From: Microbacterium sp. zg-Y1090
Lineage (GTDB): Bacteria > Actinomycetota > Actinomycetes > Actinomycetales > Microbacteriaceae
Assembly: GCF_030246945.1 (NCBI RefSeq)
Contig: NZ_CP126742.1
Location: 2,542,001-2,606,000, forward strand
Reading direction: 5' to 3'
DNA: 64,000 bases
Shown here: positions 29,753-40,220 of the stretch, one piece after another
How positions within the stretch are numbered: the stretch's first letter is position 1
How the letters are laid out: each line of letters opens with the position of its first letter
The notes under the pieces: model-generated
Seen by the model: the letters and a program-made list of their open reading frames with translations, nothing else
Told to the model about the DNA's origin: nothing
Databases searched by the model: none
Position numbers and translations under genes: made by a program

Positions 29753-30592
29753 TCAGCCTTTCACTCCGGAACCGAGGTCGTTGGAGGTGAAGTAGCGCTG
29801 GAACAGGATGAACAGCGCCACGGCGGGAGCGGCCAGCACCACGGCGCCGGCCATCATCGCCCCAAAGGGGTTGGACGTGGATGCCGCGATGTTCGAGATG
29901 AAGTTCGCCAGCGACACCGCGAGCGGCTGCATCGAGGCGTCCTTCGTGATGAGGAACGGCCACAGGAACTCGTTCCACGGCCCGATGAAAGTCAGCAGCA
30001 CCGCCGTCACGAGCGCCGGCCGCACCAGGGGCAGCGCCACGTTCCACAGCAGCCGGAACTCGCCCGCGCCGTCGATGCGCGCCGCCGAGAACAGATCCGG
30101 CGGGAGCTGCAGGAAGTACTGGCGGAAGATGATCACCGCGGTGGAGTTGATGAAGAAGGGCAGGATCATGCCGAGGTAGTTGTCGGAGAGACCGTAGTCG
30201 CGGGCGATCATGACGTAGAGCGGGATCATCAGCAGCTGGAACGGCACGACCTGCACCAGCAGCACGAGGGCGAAGGTCGCCCGCCGGCCCCGCCACTGCA
30301 GCACGGCCAGCGCGTACCCCGCCAGCACGCCGAACACCACCGTCCCGATGAGCACCCCGCCGGTGAAGATGCCCGAGTTGATGAGACCGCGCACCAGGTC
30401 GATGCGCTCGTTGATGTTGGCGTAGTTCTCCAGCGTGAGGTTGCCGGGCTCCGGGAACGCCCCCGCGAGGGTGGGATCGACGTCGGTCTGCAGCGAGCCG
30501 ACGACCATGTAATAGAAGGGGAAGAGGAACGCCACCGCGCCGATCGTCAGCACCGCATACAGGGCGATGCGACTCCCCAGTGCATGCTTCAC
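29753..30592 (-). CDS. carbohydrate ABC transporter permease (MalG type)
   Basis: 279 residues from GTG (VKHALGSRIALYA), overlapping the stop of the other permease as GTGA. Six hydrophobic helices are seen; the EAA-like cytoplasmic loop is SAARIDGAGEFRLLWNVALPLVRPA (in parts, about residues 175-199) and the family end FQRYFTSNDLGSGVKG is intact. It forms the import channel with the permease at 30589. Confidence 0.94.
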   Translation of the reverse strand: MKHALGSRIALYAVLTIGAVAFLFPFYYMVVGSLQTDVDPTLAGAFPEPGNLTLENYANINERIDLVRGLINSGIFTGGVLIGTVVFGVLAGYALAVLQWRGRRATFALVLLVQVVPFQLLMIPLYVMIARDYGLSDNYLGMILPFFINSTAVIIFRQYFLQLPPDLFSAARIDGAGEFRLLWNVALPLVRPALVTAVLLTFIGPWNEFLWPFLITKDASMQPLAVSLANFISNIAASTSNPFGAMMAGAVVLAAPAVALFILFQRYFTSNDLGSGVKG

Positions 30593-31566
30593 GATTCCTC
30601 CCCGCCGACGAGCTTGCGCTGCACCGCCGCGATGACGAGCACGAACACGATGAGCATCACCCCGATCGCCGCGGCGACGTCGGGGTTGCCCTGCTCGATG
30701 CCCCGCTGATAGATCAGCAGCACCGGCGAGGTGGATGCCCCGTTGGGACCGCCGCCCCCGGTGAGCAGGTAGGGCTCGGTGAAGAGGTTCGCCCCGGTGA
30801 TGGTCGACAGCAGCAGCACCAGCAGCGTCGCGGGACGCACCCCGGGAACGGTGACGGAGAAGAACTGCCTCAGCCTTCCCCCGCCGTCCATCGACACCGA
30901 TTCGTACAGCTCGCGCGGCACGTTCTGCAGGGCGGCGAGGTACAGCAGGATGTAGAAGCCGAGCCCCTTCCAGGTCACGAACAGGGCGATCGTGGGCATC
31001 GCCAGCGCGCTGTTGACCAGCCACGATGGGTCGGGCGCGAGCGGGCCGAGCAGGTTGTTGACCAGGCCGTCGCGCGAGAACAGGAACAGCCACACCGCCA
31101 CGACGGCGACGGATGCCGAGACGTAGGGGACGTAGTAGCTGACCCGGAAGAACGTGCGCGCCCGCACGACGCGGTCCAGCGCCGTCGCCAGCACGATCGA
31201 GAGCACGACCGTCAACGGCACGTTGATGAGGAGGAAGACGCCCACGTTGCGGAAGGACTGCCAGACGGCGGGGTCGCCGAGCACCGCGGCGTAGTTGGCG
31301 AAGCCGACGAACGGCCGCTCCACGTCGGCTCCGGGCGCGGCGAAGAAGTAATCCTGGAACGACATCCACACCGCGAAGACGATCGGCCACGCGAAGACGA
31401 GCAGCACGAACACGAGGTAGGGCGCCGACAGCAGCAGGCCGAACGGCTGCGGACCGAGCACCCGTCGCCGGCGGACGGCTGCGGCATCCGACCGTCGTCG
31501 CCGCGTCCCCCCGTCAGACAGCGGCGCGGCGTCTGCGTCGCTCGCCGGCCGGGCGACGGTGCTCAT
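30589..31566 (-). CDS. carbohydrate ABC transporter permease (MalF/UgpA type)
   Basis: 325 residues. A charged N-terminus (about 1-40, RRRR-rich) precedes six helices. The EAA loop is YESVSMDGGGRLRQFFSVTVPGVRP (in parts, about residues 221-245). The segment LLTGGGGPNGASTSP is typical of MalF-like permeases. One base separates it from the binding-protein gene and it overlaps the next permease, so the three are one transcript. Confidence 0.94.
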   Translation of the reverse strand: MSTVARPASDADAAPLSDGGTRRRRSDAAAVRRRRVLGPQPFGLLLSAPYLVFVLLVFAWPIVFAVWMSFQDYFFAAPGADVERPFVGFANYAAVLGDPAVWQSFRNVGVFLLINVPLTVVLSIVLATALDRVVRARTFFRVSYYVPYVSASVAVVAVWLFLFSRDGLVNNLLGPLAPDPSWLVNSALAMPTIALFVTWKGLGFYILLYLAALQNVPRELYESVSMDGGGRLRQFFSVTVPGVRPATLLVLLLSTITGANLFTEPYLLTGGGGPNGASTSPVLLIYQRGIEQGNPDVAAAIGVMLIVFVLVIAAVQRKLVGGEES

Positions 31567-31567
31567 G

Positions 31568-32854
31568 TCAGCTGCCCGCCGCGAGCTCGTTCACGCGCGT
31601 GGCGGTGTCGGAGAGGAACGTGTCGACGTCTGTCTCGCCGAAGATCACAGCTTCGGAGTAGCCGTCACGGAACGCCTGCCAGATCTCCACCGAGTTGGGC
31701 ACGTTCGGCACCTCGACGGTGCGGGCGGCCTGCTCGCCGAACGCGGCGTAGGCCGGGTTGGCGTCGAAGTAGTCCGCGAACTCCTCCGTGAGGTTGTCTC
31801 GCAGCGGCATCTGCCCGGTCTCCTCGAGCCAGATGCCGTCCTGGTCCGCGCTCGTGGCGAACTTCAGCACGTCCCACGCGGTGCCCTTGTTCTCGCATGC
31901 CGTGAACATGCCCACGTTCTTGGCGTCGCTGAAGGTCCAGGTCTGCGCGGCATCCGTCCCGCCCTCGGTCGGCACCGGCACGGAGCCCCAGTTCACGTCG
32001 TCGCCGTACACCGCGATCGCCCAGGGGCCGACGATCGACATCGCCGCCTGCGCGTCGGCGAACGCATCGCCCTGGTACTGCTCGCGTCCGGCCAGCCCCT
32101 CGTCGTACATGGTGCGCCAGAACTCGGCGACGGCGACGGCGTCATCGCTGTCGAAGGTCGCCTCCCCCTCCTCGACCAGCTGGGTGCCGCCGGTCTGCGC
32201 GGCGTACAGGGGGTAGAAGTCGAACCAGGACTGGAAGAACTCGCTCGTGGGCGCGGGGTTGATGGCGTAGGGGGCGACGCCGGCCTCCGTCAGCGTGCGG
32301 GCGGTGTCGAGGAACTCGTCGTAGGTCGACAGCGCGGGGGCTTCCGGGTCGAGTCCGGCCTGGCTGAACAGATCCTTGTTGTAGAAGATCATCACCGGGT
32401 TGGCCTTCCACGGCAGCTGGTAGAAGCCGCCGTCCTCCGACCGGTACTGCTCGGCGATGTCGCCGCTGCGTTCGACGATGTAGTCGTCGCCGTCCTCGAA
32501 CTCCGACAGGTTCACCAGGCCACCCTGCTTCTGGAACTGCGGCACCGCCGCGGGCGACGTGTTGAAGATCAGGCACGGCGCATTGCCGGCGGTGATGGCG
32601 GCGCCGATCACCTCTTCGCTGGATGCCCCGGCAGGGATCTCCTGAGCCTTCACCTGCTCGTCGGGGTGGTCTGCGTTCCACGCCTCCACCATCTGCTCGC
32701 CCCAGGCGATCTCCGCCTCGTTGTTGGAGTACCAGATGGTGATGTCTCCTCGCCCCTCGAGGTCGCCGGCCTCCCCTCCGCCGCCTCCGCCACTGCAGGC
32801 GGCGAGGGTGAGGATGCCGGCCATGGCACCGGCCGTGATGAGGATGCGTCGCAT
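31568..32854 (-). CDS. extracellular sugar-binding lipoprotein of an ABC importer
   Basis: 428 residues starting at MRRILITAG with AAGGGGG before the ATG. The lipobox LAAC is at residues about 17-20, so the protein is lipid-anchored outside the membrane. A glycine-rich linker is followed by DITIWYSNNEAEIAWG, the start of a family 1 solute-binding protein, and AMSIVGPWAIAVYG later. It delivers an oligosaccharide, probably a mannoside given the GH130 gene. No ATPase is encoded in the operon. Confidence 0.93.
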   Translation of the reverse strand: MRRILITAGAMAGILTLAACSGGGGGGEAGDLEGRGDITIWYSNNEAEIAWGEQMVEAWNADHPDEQVKAQEIPAGASSEEVIGAAITAGNAPCLIFNTSPAAVPQFQKQGGLVNLSEFEDGDDYIVERSGDIAEQYRSEDGGFYQLPWKANPVMIFYNKDLFSQAGLDPEAPALSTYDEFLDTARTLTEAGVAPYAINPAPTSEFFQSWFDFYPLYAAQTGGTQLVEEGEATFDSDDAVAVAEFWRTMYDEGLAGREQYQGDAFADAQAAMSIVGPWAIAVYGDDVNWGSVPVPTEGGTDAAQTWTFSDAKNVGMFTACENKGTAWDVLKFATSADQDGIWLEETGQMPLRDNLTEEFADYFDANPAYAAFGEQAARTVEVPNVPNSVEIWQAFRDGYSEAVIFGETDVDTFLSDTATRVNELAAGS

Positions 32855-32925
32855 GGTGTGCCCCCTTGTCGATGGCCGCCCGCCCCGTCGCGGACAGCCC
32901 CGCCGGTGCGAGCGGTTCACGCGTG

Positions 32926-32954
32926 ATTAGAGACCCGGCGCAGTCGCCGCTCAA
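32926..32954 (-). promoter_or_regulatory. promoter of the sugar ABC/GH130 operon
   Basis: On the minus strand TTGAGC (32954-32949) and TCTAAT (32931-32926) are 17 bases apart. The leader of about 65 bases holds GTGAACCGCTCGCAC, a loose GTG/CAC dyad, and the AAGGGGG ribosome-binding site. Confidence 0.55.
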
Positions 32955-33076
32955 CCCCTTGCGTGGCGTCAGCGCCGGGTGTAGCCGCCCGAAAGCGAGA
33001 CGGCGGGCAGCATGGCCGCTCCTCCTTCGGGACGATCGCGCGTGACGGCGGCGACGCGGCGCGCTAGCGTGCCGGG

Positions 33077-34498
33077 ATGAGCGACTACGACGTCATCGTC
33101 ATCGGGGCCGGTGCCACCGGCGAGAACGTGGCCGACCGCGCCGTGCAGGGGGGGCTCCGCGCCGTCATCGTCGAAGCAGAGCTCGTCGGCGGCGAGTGCT
33201 CCTATTGGGCGTGCATGCCGTCCAAGGCGCTGCTGCGCAGCACCCGCGCGATCCGCGCCGCCCAGGCCGTCGACGGCGCGCGGCAGGCGGTCACCGGGGA
33301 GGTGGACGTCGCCGGCGCGCTGCGCCGCCGCGACCGGATCACCCACGACTGGTCGGACGAGAGCCAGGTCGACTGGCTGCGCGGTGCCGGCATCGACCTC
33401 GTACGCGGCCACGCCACCCTCACCGGCGCGCGCCGTGTGCGGGTGACGCGCGCCGACGGCACCGCAGCAGACCTCGAGGCACGCCGCGCCGTCGTGGTCG
33501 CCACGGGGTCGGCGGCGCTCCTGCCCGACATCCCGGGCCTGGCCGGCATCCGCCCGTGGACCAGCCGCGACGCCACGAGCGCACACGCGGCGCCGACGTC
33601 GCTCGCGATCCTCGGCGGCGGCGTCGTGGCCGCCGAGATGGCCACCGCCTATGCCGGCTTTGGCACCACGGTGACCATGATCGTGCGCTCGCGCCTGCTG
33701 GGGACGATGGAGCCCTTCGCCGCCGACCTCGTCACCGAGGCGCTCTCCGACGGGGGCGTGGACATCCGCACCGGTGTGGAGGTCGTCCGCGCCGAGCGCG
33801 TCGAGGGCCAGGATGCCGTGCTGCACCTCTCCGACGGCTCGCGGATCGCCGCCGCCGAGGTCCTCGTGGCCACCGGCCGCACCCCCCGCACCGGCGACCT
33901 CGGAGTGGACGCCGTGGGACTCACACCCGGCGAGTGGCTCGACGTCGATGACACGATGCTCGTGCGCGGCACCGACTGGCTGTACGCCGTCGGCGACGTC
34001 AACGGCCGGGCGCTCCTGACCCATCAGGGCAAGTACCAGGCGCGCGCCGCCGGCGACGTGATCGCCGCCCGCGCAGCCGGGCAGGACGTGAAGGACCGGC
34101 CGTGGGGCGCACACGTCGCCACGGCGGACCACGCCGCCGTGCCGCAGGTCACCTTCACCGACCCCGAGATCGCCTCCGTCGGGCTCACCGCGCGCGCCGC
34201 AGAGCGGGCCGGGCTGCGTGTCCGCGTGCTCGATTACGACCTCGCCGCTGTGGCGGGGGCATCCGTGCACGCCGACGAGTACCGCGGCCAGGCGCGGGCC
34301 GTCGTCGACGAGGACCGCCGCGTGCTGGTCGGCGCGACCTTCGCGGGGCCCGACGTCGCCGAGCTGCTGCACGCCGCGACCGTCGCCGTGGTGGGCGAGG
34401 TGCCGCTGCACCGGCTCTGGCACGCTGTGCCGGCGTACCCGACCCTCAGCGAAGTGTGGCTGCGCTGGCTGGAGGGTGCGGGTCGGGCCACCGCCTGA
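33077..34498 (+). CDS. FAD-dependent pyridine nucleotide-disulfide oxidoreductase
   Basis: 473 residues. N-terminal FAD loop [17 protein letters not shown], redox-active disulfide Cys41 and Cys46 ([10 protein letters not shown], where lipoamide dehydrogenase has CLNxGCIPSK), NAD loop [14 protein letters not shown] (about 176-189), FAD block [11 protein letters not shown] and the C-terminal dimer domain with [11 protein letters not shown], holding the catalytic His. The unusual Tyr-Trp between the Cys residues is seen in actinobacterial homologs of mercuric/lipoamide reductases of unknown substrate. TAGCGT (33065-33070) lies six bases before the ATG: leaderless. It converges on purH. Confidence 0.92.
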   Translation: MSDYDVIVIGAGATGENVADRAVQGGLRAVIVEAELVGGECSYWACMPSKALLRSTRAIRAAQAVDGARQAVTGEVDVAGALRRRDRITHDWSDESQVDWLRGAGIDLVRGHATLTGARRVRVTRADGTAADLEARRAVVVATGSAALLPDIPGLAGIRPWTSRDATSAHAAPTSLAILGGGVVAAEMATAYAGFGTTVTMIVRSRLLGTMEPFAADLVTEALSDGGVDIRTGVEVVRAERVEGQDAVLHLSDGSRIAAAEVLVATGRTPRTGDLGVDAVGLTPGEWLDVDDTMLVRGTDWLYAVGDVNGRALLTHQGKYQARAAGDVIAARAAGQDVKDRPWGAHVATADHAAVPQVTFTDPEIASVGLTARAAERAGLRVRVLDYDLAAVAGASVHADEYRGQARAVVDEDRRVLVGATFAGPDVAELLHAATVAVVGEVPLHRLWHAVPAYPTLSEVWLRWLEGAGRATA

Positions 34499-34555
34499 CG
34501 CACGGTGCCTCCGCGGCGCCGACGACGCACCCGGCGACGCGGCTGCTCACCGGGG

Positions 34556-36163
34556 TCAGTGGAAGAAGTGGCGCTCCCCGGTGAAGAACATCGTTGCGCC
34601 GGCGCTGCGCACCGCGTCGATGACCTCTTCGTCGCGCACCGACCCGCCGGGCTGGATGATCGTGCGCACCCCGGCATCCAGCAGCACCTGAACACCGTCG
34701 GCGAAGGGGAAGAACGCGTCGGATGCCGCGACCGATCCGGTCGCGCGGTCGCCCGCCCGCTCCACGGCCAGCCGGCACGAGTCGACGCGGTTGACCTGTC
34801 CCATGCCGATGCCGACCGTGGCCGAAGCCTTGGCGAGCACGATGGCGTTGGACTTCACCGCACGGCACGCCTTCCACGCGAACGACAGGTTCATGAGGTC
34901 CTCGTCGGCCGGGCGCTCCCCGGTCACCAGCTGCCAGCCGTCGACGAGCGACTCGATCTCGGCGGGGAACCGGTCGGCGTCCTGCAGCAGCAGGCCGCCC
35001 GACACCAGCCGCACGTCCATCGGCTCCTGACGCCAGTCGGCGGGCAGCTTCATCACGCGCAGGTTCTTCTTGAGGCGGAAGACCTCCAGCGCCTCGGGCT
35101 CGAAGTCGGGGGCGACGATGACCTCGGTGAAGATGTCGCGCAGGTTCTCGGCCATCTTCAGCGTCACCGTGCGGTTGGCGGCGATCACGCCGCCGAAGGC
35201 CGAGACCGGGTCGCACTCGTGGGCACGCAGGTGGGCCGAGGCGATCGGGTCCAGCGCCTGCGGCGCCGCCACGGCGATGCCGCACGGGTTGGCGTGCTTG
35301 ATGATGGCCACGGCGGGCTTGATCAGGTCGAAGGCGGCGCGCAGCGCGGCATCGGCGTCGACGTAGTTGTTGTACGACATCTCCTTGCCCTGCAGCTGCG
35401 TGGCCTGCGCGATGCCGTGACCGCCCACGGTCGTGTAGATCGCGGCGCGCTGGTGCGAGTTCTCCCCGTAGCGCAGGGTCGCCAGCCGCTCGGCCTTGAT
35501 CGTCAGGTGGGCGGGGAGGTCCCCCTCTTCGGCGAGGGTCTGCTCGGCGAACCACGTCGACACCGCGGCGTCGTACGCAGCGGTGTGCGAGAAGGCACGC
35601 GCGGCCAGCTCGCGACGCTGCGAGAGCGTGGTGCCGCCCGCGGCGATGGCGTCGATGACGGCGGGGTACGACTCGGGCGAGACGACGACGGCGACGTTGG
35701 CGAAGTTCTTCGCGCTGGCGCGCACCATCGCCGGGCCGCCGATGTCGATCTGCTCGACCACGTCGTCGCCGGCCGCGCCGGAGGCGACCGTCTCGACGAA
35801 GGGGTAGAGGTTCACGACCACGAGCTCGAACGCCTCGATGCCGAGTTCGGTGAGCTGCCGCTCGTGGTCCTCCAAGCGGAGGTCGGCCAGCAGGCCCGCG
35901 TGCACACTGGGGTGCAGCGTCTTCACCCGGCCGCCGAGCGACTCCGGGAAGCCCGTGACGGCGGCGACGTCGGTGACGGCGTATCCGGCGTCACGGATGG
36001 TGGCCGCCGTGGAGCCGGTGGAGACGATCTCGACCCCGGCATCGGCGAGCGCGCCGGCGAGCACCAGCAGGTCGGTCTTGTCGCTCACCGACACCAGCGC
36101 ACGGCGCACCGGGACGACGTCGCGGGAACGGTAGAGGGACGGGTCGTGGCTCGGGGCGGCCAT
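34556..36163 (-). CDS. purH: bifunctional AICAR formyltransferase / IMP cyclohydrolase
   Basis: 535 residues. Start chosen at [11 protein letters not shown] with GGAGGAG upstream. The N-terminal MGS-like cyclohydrolase domain shows [12 protein letters not shown] and [18 protein letters not shown]; the transformylase domain shows [26 protein letters not shown] (catalytic Lys-His region) and [12 protein letters not shown] at the end. It uses 10-formyl-THF for the last two steps of IMP synthesis. It follows purN by 16 bases in one operon. Confidence 0.97.
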   Translation of the reverse strand: MAAPSHDPSLYRSRDVVPVRRALVSVSDKTDLLVLAGALADAGVEIVSTGSTAATIRDAGYAVTDVAAVTGFPESLGGRVKTLHPSVHAGLLADLRLEDHERQLTELGIEAFELVVVNLYPFVETVASGAAGDDVVEQIDIGGPAMVRASAKNFANVAVVVSPESYPAVIDAIAAGGTTLSQRRELAARAFSHTAAYDAAVSTWFAEQTLAEEGDLPAHLTIKAERLATLRYGENSHQRAAIYTTVGGHGIAQATQLQGKEMSYNNYVDADAALRAAFDLIKPAVAIIKHANPCGIAVAAPQALDPIASAHLRAHECDPVSAFGGVIAANRTVTLKMAENLRDIFTEVIVAPDFEPEALEVFRLKKNLRVMKLPADWRQEPMDVRLVSGGLLLQDADRFPAEIESLVDGWQLVTGERPADEDLMNLSFAWKACRAVKSNAIVLAKASATVGIGMGQVNRVDSCRLAVERAGDRATGSVAASDAFFPFADGVQVLLDAGVRTIIQPGGSVRDEEVIDAVRSAGATMFFTGERHFFH

Positions 36164-36179
36164 GGGGAACTCCTCCGGG

Positions 36180-36773
36180 TCAGGGTGTGGATGCCGCGAC
36201 GAGGTCCAGCTCACCGACGGCGATGCGGCGCACCACGTCGATCAGCAGACGGCGCTCGACGGGCTTGATGCGCTCGTGCAGGCTGTGCTCGTCGTCCCCG
36301 GGCAGCACGTCCACGCGCTCCTGCGCGAGGATCGGCCCCGAGTCGACACCGGTGTCGACGACGATGACGCTGGCCCCGGTTCGCTCCGCGCCCGCGGCGA
36401 GCGCGTCGCGCACGCCGTGGGCACCGGGGAACTCGGGCAGGTAGGCGGGGTGGGTGTTGATGATGCGCGGCGACCACGCGTCCACGACGGCGCCGGGCAG
36501 CAGCTTCATCAGTCCGCTGAGGACGATGAGGTCGGGGTTCCAGACCTCCAGCTGCGCGTGGAGCTGCGCCCCCCACTCGTCGCGCGCGGCGGCACCGCGC
36601 CACGGGATGACGAAACTCGGCACGCCGAACGCCTCGGCGTGGGCCAGACCCTCGGCCTCGCGGTCGGCCCCGACGACGACCACGCGCGCCGGGAAGGCAG
36701 GATCGGCCGCAGCCTCGAGGAGAGCCCGGAGATTGGACCCGGCACCCGAGATGAGGACGGCAACCGTGAGCAC
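36180..36773 (-). CDS. purN: phosphoribosylglycinamide formyltransferase
   Basis: 197 residues from GTG ([15 protein letters not shown]). The GAR transformylase uses 10-formyl-[15 protein letters not shown] binds the phosphate, [21 protein letters not shown] holds the catalytic His with the upstream Asn, and [13 protein letters not shown] carries the catalytic Asp. Four bases after the PerM-like gene and 16 before purH. Confidence 0.97.
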   Translation of the reverse strand: MLTVAVLISGAGSNLRALLEAAADPAFPARVVVVGADREAEGLAHAEAFGVPSFVIPWRGAAARDEWGAQLHAQLEVWNPDLIVLSGLMKLLPGAVVDAWSPRIINTHPAYLPEFPGAHGVRDALAAGAERTGASVIVVDTGVDSGPILAQERVDVLPGDDEHSLHERIKPVERRLLIDVVRRIAVGELDLVAASTP

Positions 36774-36777
36774 CGCG

Positions 36778-38130
36778 TCAGTCTATCGGCGTGCGCGGGA
36801 CCTGATCCGCGGCCGGGTGATCGGTGCTCGCGGCGGGGTCGTCGGGCGTCGCAGGCAGGGCCGCCTCGTCCTGCGGGGCGAGCGGGCTGCGCGGGGGCGC
36901 AGCGGCGTCGTCGTCCTGGTTCCGCGGCGACAGCAGCAGGATCGCCGCGCCCAGGCCCGCCTCCAGGCCGACGGCGAGGGCGACGGGCCCCGGCTCCGGC
37001 CCGACCACGGCGAGGGCGCCCGGGCCGAACGAGCCGGACGCCAGCACCGCCAGCACCGCGACGGCGCACGCCGCCGTCACCGCGATCCCCAGAGCGATGA
37101 CCAGGCGCGGGGCGACCGGCTCGTGCTCCGCGGCATCCGCGGCGTGACCGCGCACCAGCTGCGATCGCGCGACCCAGCCGGCCAGGCACCCCGCAGCCAC
37201 CGGCACGAGGGCGAGCAGAAGCAGCCACGGAGAGCTGGACTCCGGAAGCGCCCCCAGCACCGGGATGCTCGGCAGCACCCCGACCGACGTGCCCACCGGC
37301 GAAACGACGGTGTCGGCCCCGACGGCGAATCCTGGCCCGGCCAGGAACGACACCGCCCACACCACGAAGGTCGGCACGTAGCCGAGCTGGCCCAGGGTGA
37401 TCACCGAGGCGCCGAGCGCGTCGACCTGCCCGGCCTGGAACAGCGAGAGCACGTGAGCGCCGCGCAGCACGATGGACAGCACCAGCAGCAGCGCCCCGGC
37501 GCCGATGAGCACCATGACGACGATCGTGGCGCCCCGGGCGATGAGACCGGGCACCTCCACCCAGGCGCCTCCCCGCCGCTGCAGCGCCGTGTGCACCCCG
37601 TCCACCACGCCGTCGTCGCCGGCGCGCCACGCGACGGTGAGCACGCCGCCCAATGCGGGCACGGCGAACACGAGCACGGGGAACAGCACCGCCTGCCACA
37701 GTTCGACCGTGGCGATGTCGTTGGCGGTCGTCACGGCCGCCCCGGCCGCGGCGGCAGCCACGACGACGGTGCCGGAGAGCATGCCGATGAACCCGGCACC
37801 CGCCCGGGCGGCGCGGGCGCCGGAGCGGCCGGCGAACACCGCGGTGAACAGGGCGAGGGCCAGCGGAGCGAGGGAGACGGTGAAGGATGCCGCTGCCTCG
37901 CTGATGCCGGCGGGCACCGTGAACTCCTGCGGAAGGGTCACGGCGAGCGGCACGAGGTGCCCCAGCTGCCAGAGACGGCCGGCGGTGGGCCACAGCCCTG
38001 ACCAGGGAGCTTCCGGGCCGAACCCGAAGATCCACAGCAGTGTCAGCGGCGCGAGCGCGACGACGAGCCCCACGGCGACGGCGAGGGCGGCGTCGAAGGC
38101 GGCGAGGAGGGCGACGAGCAGGCGATTCAT
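36778..38130 (-). CDS. DUF6350 (PerM-like) polytopic membrane protein
   Basis: 450 residues with about ten hydrophobic helices and a polar, Pro/Asp-rich C-terminal tail (about 400-450). The segment [19 protein letters not shown] near residues 24-42 and [17 protein letters not shown] fit the DUF6350 family; a Mycobacterium member, PerM, is linked to cell division. The place directly before purN-purH is typical of actinobacteria. TAGGGT (38145-38140, minus strand) lies nine bases before the ATG and is probably the promoter of the whole operon. Confidence 0.82.
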   Translation of the reverse strand: MNRLLVALLAAFDAALAVAVGLVVALAPLTLLWIFGFGPEAPWSGLWPTAGRLWQLGHLVPLAVTLPQEFTVPAGISEAAASFTVSLAPLALALFTAVFAGRSGARAARAGAGFIGMLSGTVVVAAAAAGAAVTTANDIATVELWQAVLFPVLVFAVPALGGVLTVAWRAGDDGVVDGVHTALQRRGGAWVEVPGLIARGATIVVMVLIGAGALLLVLSIVLRGAHVLSLFQAGQVDALGASVITLGQLGYVPTFVVWAVSFLAGPGFAVGADTVVSPVGTSVGVLPSIPVLGALPESSSPWLLLLALVPVAAGCLAGWVARSQLVRGHAADAAEHEPVAPRLVIALGIAVTAACAVAVLAVLASGSFGPGALAVVGPEPGPVALAVGLEAGLGAAILLLSPRNQDDDAAAPPRSPLAPQDEAALPATPDDPAASTDHPAADQVPRTPID

Positions 38131-38229
38131 CCGCTGTCGACCCTACCCGCGGCCCGTGCGCGGCCCGGGCGCGCCGCGGGGCGCGTCATACGTGTCAGGA
38201 CTCACAGCCGATCGCAATAGATTTGAGGT

Positions 38230-39645
38230 ATGACCTCCACCTCCCGGGGCGCGACGCCGCCCACCGCCACGCCTGCCCACCCGAAGGGCACGCTCGACCG
38301 CTTCTTCTCGATCACCGAACGTGGCTCCACGGTCGGCACCGAGGTGCGCGGCGGCCTCGTCACCTTCGTGACGATGGCCTACATCGTGATCCTGAACCCG
38401 ATCATCCTGTCGACGGCCGACGTCGACGGCACGTTCCTCGCGCCGGAAGCGGTCGCGGCCAGCACCGCCCTCACCGCCGGGTTCATGACGATCCTCTTCG
38501 GCATCGTCACCCGCCTGCCCTTCGCGTTCGCCGCGGGTCTGGGCATCAACGCGTTCCTCGCCTTCTCGGTCGTCGGCCAGGTGACCTGGGGCGAGGCGAT
38601 GGCCCTCACCATCATCAACGGCCTCATCATCGTGCTGCTGGCGGCGACCGGCCTGCGCAAGATGATCTTCGACGCCGTGCCCGTGCAGCTCAAGCTCGCG
38701 ATCACGGTCGGCATCGGCCTGTTCATCGCGTTCATCGGCTTCGTGAACGCGGGCTTCGTGAACACCGGTGGCGGCACGCCCCTCGAGCTCGGCACGGCGG
38801 GGTCGATCGCAACGGTCGACACGCTGCTGTTCGTCGTCACGCTGCTGCTGGGCGGCATCCTGATCGCGCTCAAGGTGAAGGGCGCGATCCTCATCGCCCT
38901 CGTCGCCGGCACGGTGCTCGCCGCGATCGTCAACATCTTCACGCCCGTCGCCGACTTCGGTCTCACGGGCGGGATCTTCGCCCTCCCCGACCTCAGCCTC
39001 GTGGGTGCGGTGGACTTCGGCTTCGACTTCGCGAAGGTCGGGTTCGTCGCGCTGCTGATGTTCGTGTTCACGCTCGTGTTCACGAACTTCTTCGACGCCA
39101 TGGGCACCATGACGGGCCTGGCGAAGGAGGCCGGCCTCGCCGACGCGAAGGGCGACTTCCCGCGCATCAAGTCGGCGCTCGTCGTCGAGGGCGTCGGCGC
39201 CGTCGTCGGTGGCGCGACCTCGTCGTCGTCGGCGACCGTGTTCGTCGAGTCCGGCTCGGGCATCGGCGAGGGCGCACGCACAGGCCTGGCGAACGTCGTC
39301 ACCGGCCTGCTGTTCCTGCTGGCGATGTTCGTCACGCCGGTCACCGGCCTCGTTCCCGGCTTCATCGCCGCCGCGGCGCTGGTGCTCGTCGGCGCCATGA
39401 TGCTCTCGCAGATCAAGAACATCGACTTCGCGGACTTCAACGTGCTGCTGCCGGTGTTCCTGACGGTCACGGTCATGCCGCTGACGTACTCGATCGCCAA
39501 TGGCATCGGCGCCGGCTTCGTCAGCTGGGTGCTCGTCAACGCACTGTCGGGCAAGGCCCGCCAGGTGCACTGGCTGCTGTGGATCGTCGCCGCCGGCTTC
39601 GTCGTGTTCTTCGCCCGCGGCCCCATCGAGGCGCTGCTGGCCTGA
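38230..39645 (+). CDS. NCS2/AzgA-type purine permease
   Basis: 471 residues of an adenine/guanine/hypoxanthine uptake carrier. GTLDRFFSITERGSTVGTEVRGG (in parts, about residues 20-42) is the family start, TFVTMAYIVILNP the first helix, FAAGLGINAFLAF and TNFFDAMGTMTG are substrate-region blocks, and GGATSSSSATVFVESGSGIGEGARTG (in parts) is a signature. Twelve to fourteen helices. TAGATT (38218-38223) six bases before ATG indicates a leaderless message. It is divergent from the purine synthesis operon. Confidence 0.95.
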   Translation: MTSTSRGATPPTATPAHPKGTLDRFFSITERGSTVGTEVRGGLVTFVTMAYIVILNPIILSTADVDGTFLAPEAVAASTALTAGFMTILFGIVTRLPFAFAAGLGINAFLAFSVVGQVTWGEAMALTIINGLIIVLLAATGLRKMIFDAVPVQLKLAITVGIGLFIAFIGFVNAGFVNTGGGTPLELGTAGSIATVDTLLFVVTLLLGGILIALKVKGAILIALVAGTVLAAIVNIFTPVADFGLTGGIFALPDLSLVGAVDFGFDFAKVGFVALLMFVFTLVFTNFFDAMGTMTGLAKEAGLADAKGDFPRIKSALVVEGVGAVVGGATSSSSATVFVESGSGIGEGARTGLANVVTGLLFLLAMFVTPVTGLVPGFIAAAALVLVGAMMLSQIKNIDFADFNVLLPVFLTVTVMPLTYSIANGIGAGFVSWVLVNALSGKARQVHWLLWIVAAGFVVFFARGPIEALLA

Positions 39646-39653
39646 CCCGTCGT

Positions 39654-39691
39654 CGAGGGCTGAGCCGGCGCGCCGCGCCGCTCAGTCCTCG
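39654..39691. terminator. hairpin between permease and DDN-like gene
   Basis: CGAGGGCTGAGCCGGCG (39654-39670) pairs with CGCCGCTCAGTCCTCG (39676-39691) with a few mismatches. It lies between two converging genes, overlaps the stop codon of the second and can end both transcripts. Confidence 0.65.
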
Positions 39692-40122
39692 ACCGGCTCC
39701 AGCACGAAGACGGCGATGCGCCGGTCGGTCTTGGCCTGGTACGCGTCGTAGTCGGGCCAGACGGCGGTGGCGCGAGCCCACCACTGGGCATACTCGTCGC
39801 CGTCGAGCTGCCGCGCCACGTACTCGCGGCGGTCGGCGCCGTCCTGCAGGGCCACGCGCGGGTTCTTCCGCAGGTTCCAATACCAGGCGGGCGGTTCCGG
39901 GGCGCCGCCCTTGGAGGCCACCACGGCATACCGGCCGTCGTGCTCCACCCGCATCAGCGCGGTCTTGCGCACGCCCCCGCTCTTGGCACCCACCGTCGTC
40001 AGCACGATGATGGGGACGCCGCGCAGGGTGTTCGCCTCCCGGCCGCCCGACGCCTCGTACTGCTCGGCCTGGGTGCGCGCCCACTCGGAAGTGCTCGGCA
40101 GGTAGTCGCCTGTGATCGCCAT
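39682..40122 (-). CDS. DDN-family (nitroreductase, deazaflavin F420-type) protein
   Basis: 146 residues starting at [34 protein letters not shown] (in parts) and [19 protein letters not shown] are hallmarks of the deazaflavin-dependent nitroreductase family, which binds F420 in a split beta-barrel. Substrate unknown. An AGCGTGG-containing promoter, TAGCGT (40135-40130, minus strand), lies seven bases before the ATG, which excludes the longer frame upstream. Confidence 0.9.
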   Translation of the reverse strand: MAITGDYLPSTSEWARTQAEQYEASGGREANTLRGVPIIVLTTVGAKSGGVRKTALMRVEHDGRYAVVASKGGAPEPPAWYWNLRKNPRVALQDGADRREYVARQLDGDEYAQWWARATAVWPDYDAYQAKTDRRIAVFVLEPVED

Positions 40123-40169
40123 GGCCACCACGCTAGTGCCGATCCGCTGCGGTGGCGCCGCCGAAGACG

Positions 40170-40205
40170 ACGAAGGGTGGATGCCGCGTGGCATCCACCC
40201 TTCGT
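40170..40205 (-). terminator. strong terminator of sucCD
   Basis: ACGAAGGGTGGATGCC (40170-40185) pairs perfectly over 16 bases with 40190-40205 around a GCGT loop. It begins 15 bases after the sucD stop. No T-run follows. Confidence 0.88.
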
Positions 40206-40220
40206 GCGTTCCCGTGCCTG

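Noticed and set aside
32949..32987. TCAACCCCTT motif resembling TCAATCCCTT at 63449, each about 32 bases before a TAnnn box
   Set aside because: Only two copies, one of which overlaps a better promoter on the other strand; too weak to claim a shared sigma-factor site.
33012..33080. 22-codon ORF ending in ATGA overlap with the flavin reductase start
   Set aside because: No good ribosome-binding site, composition like random high-GC sequence, and the downstream gene has its own -10 box six bases before its ATG, inside this ORF.
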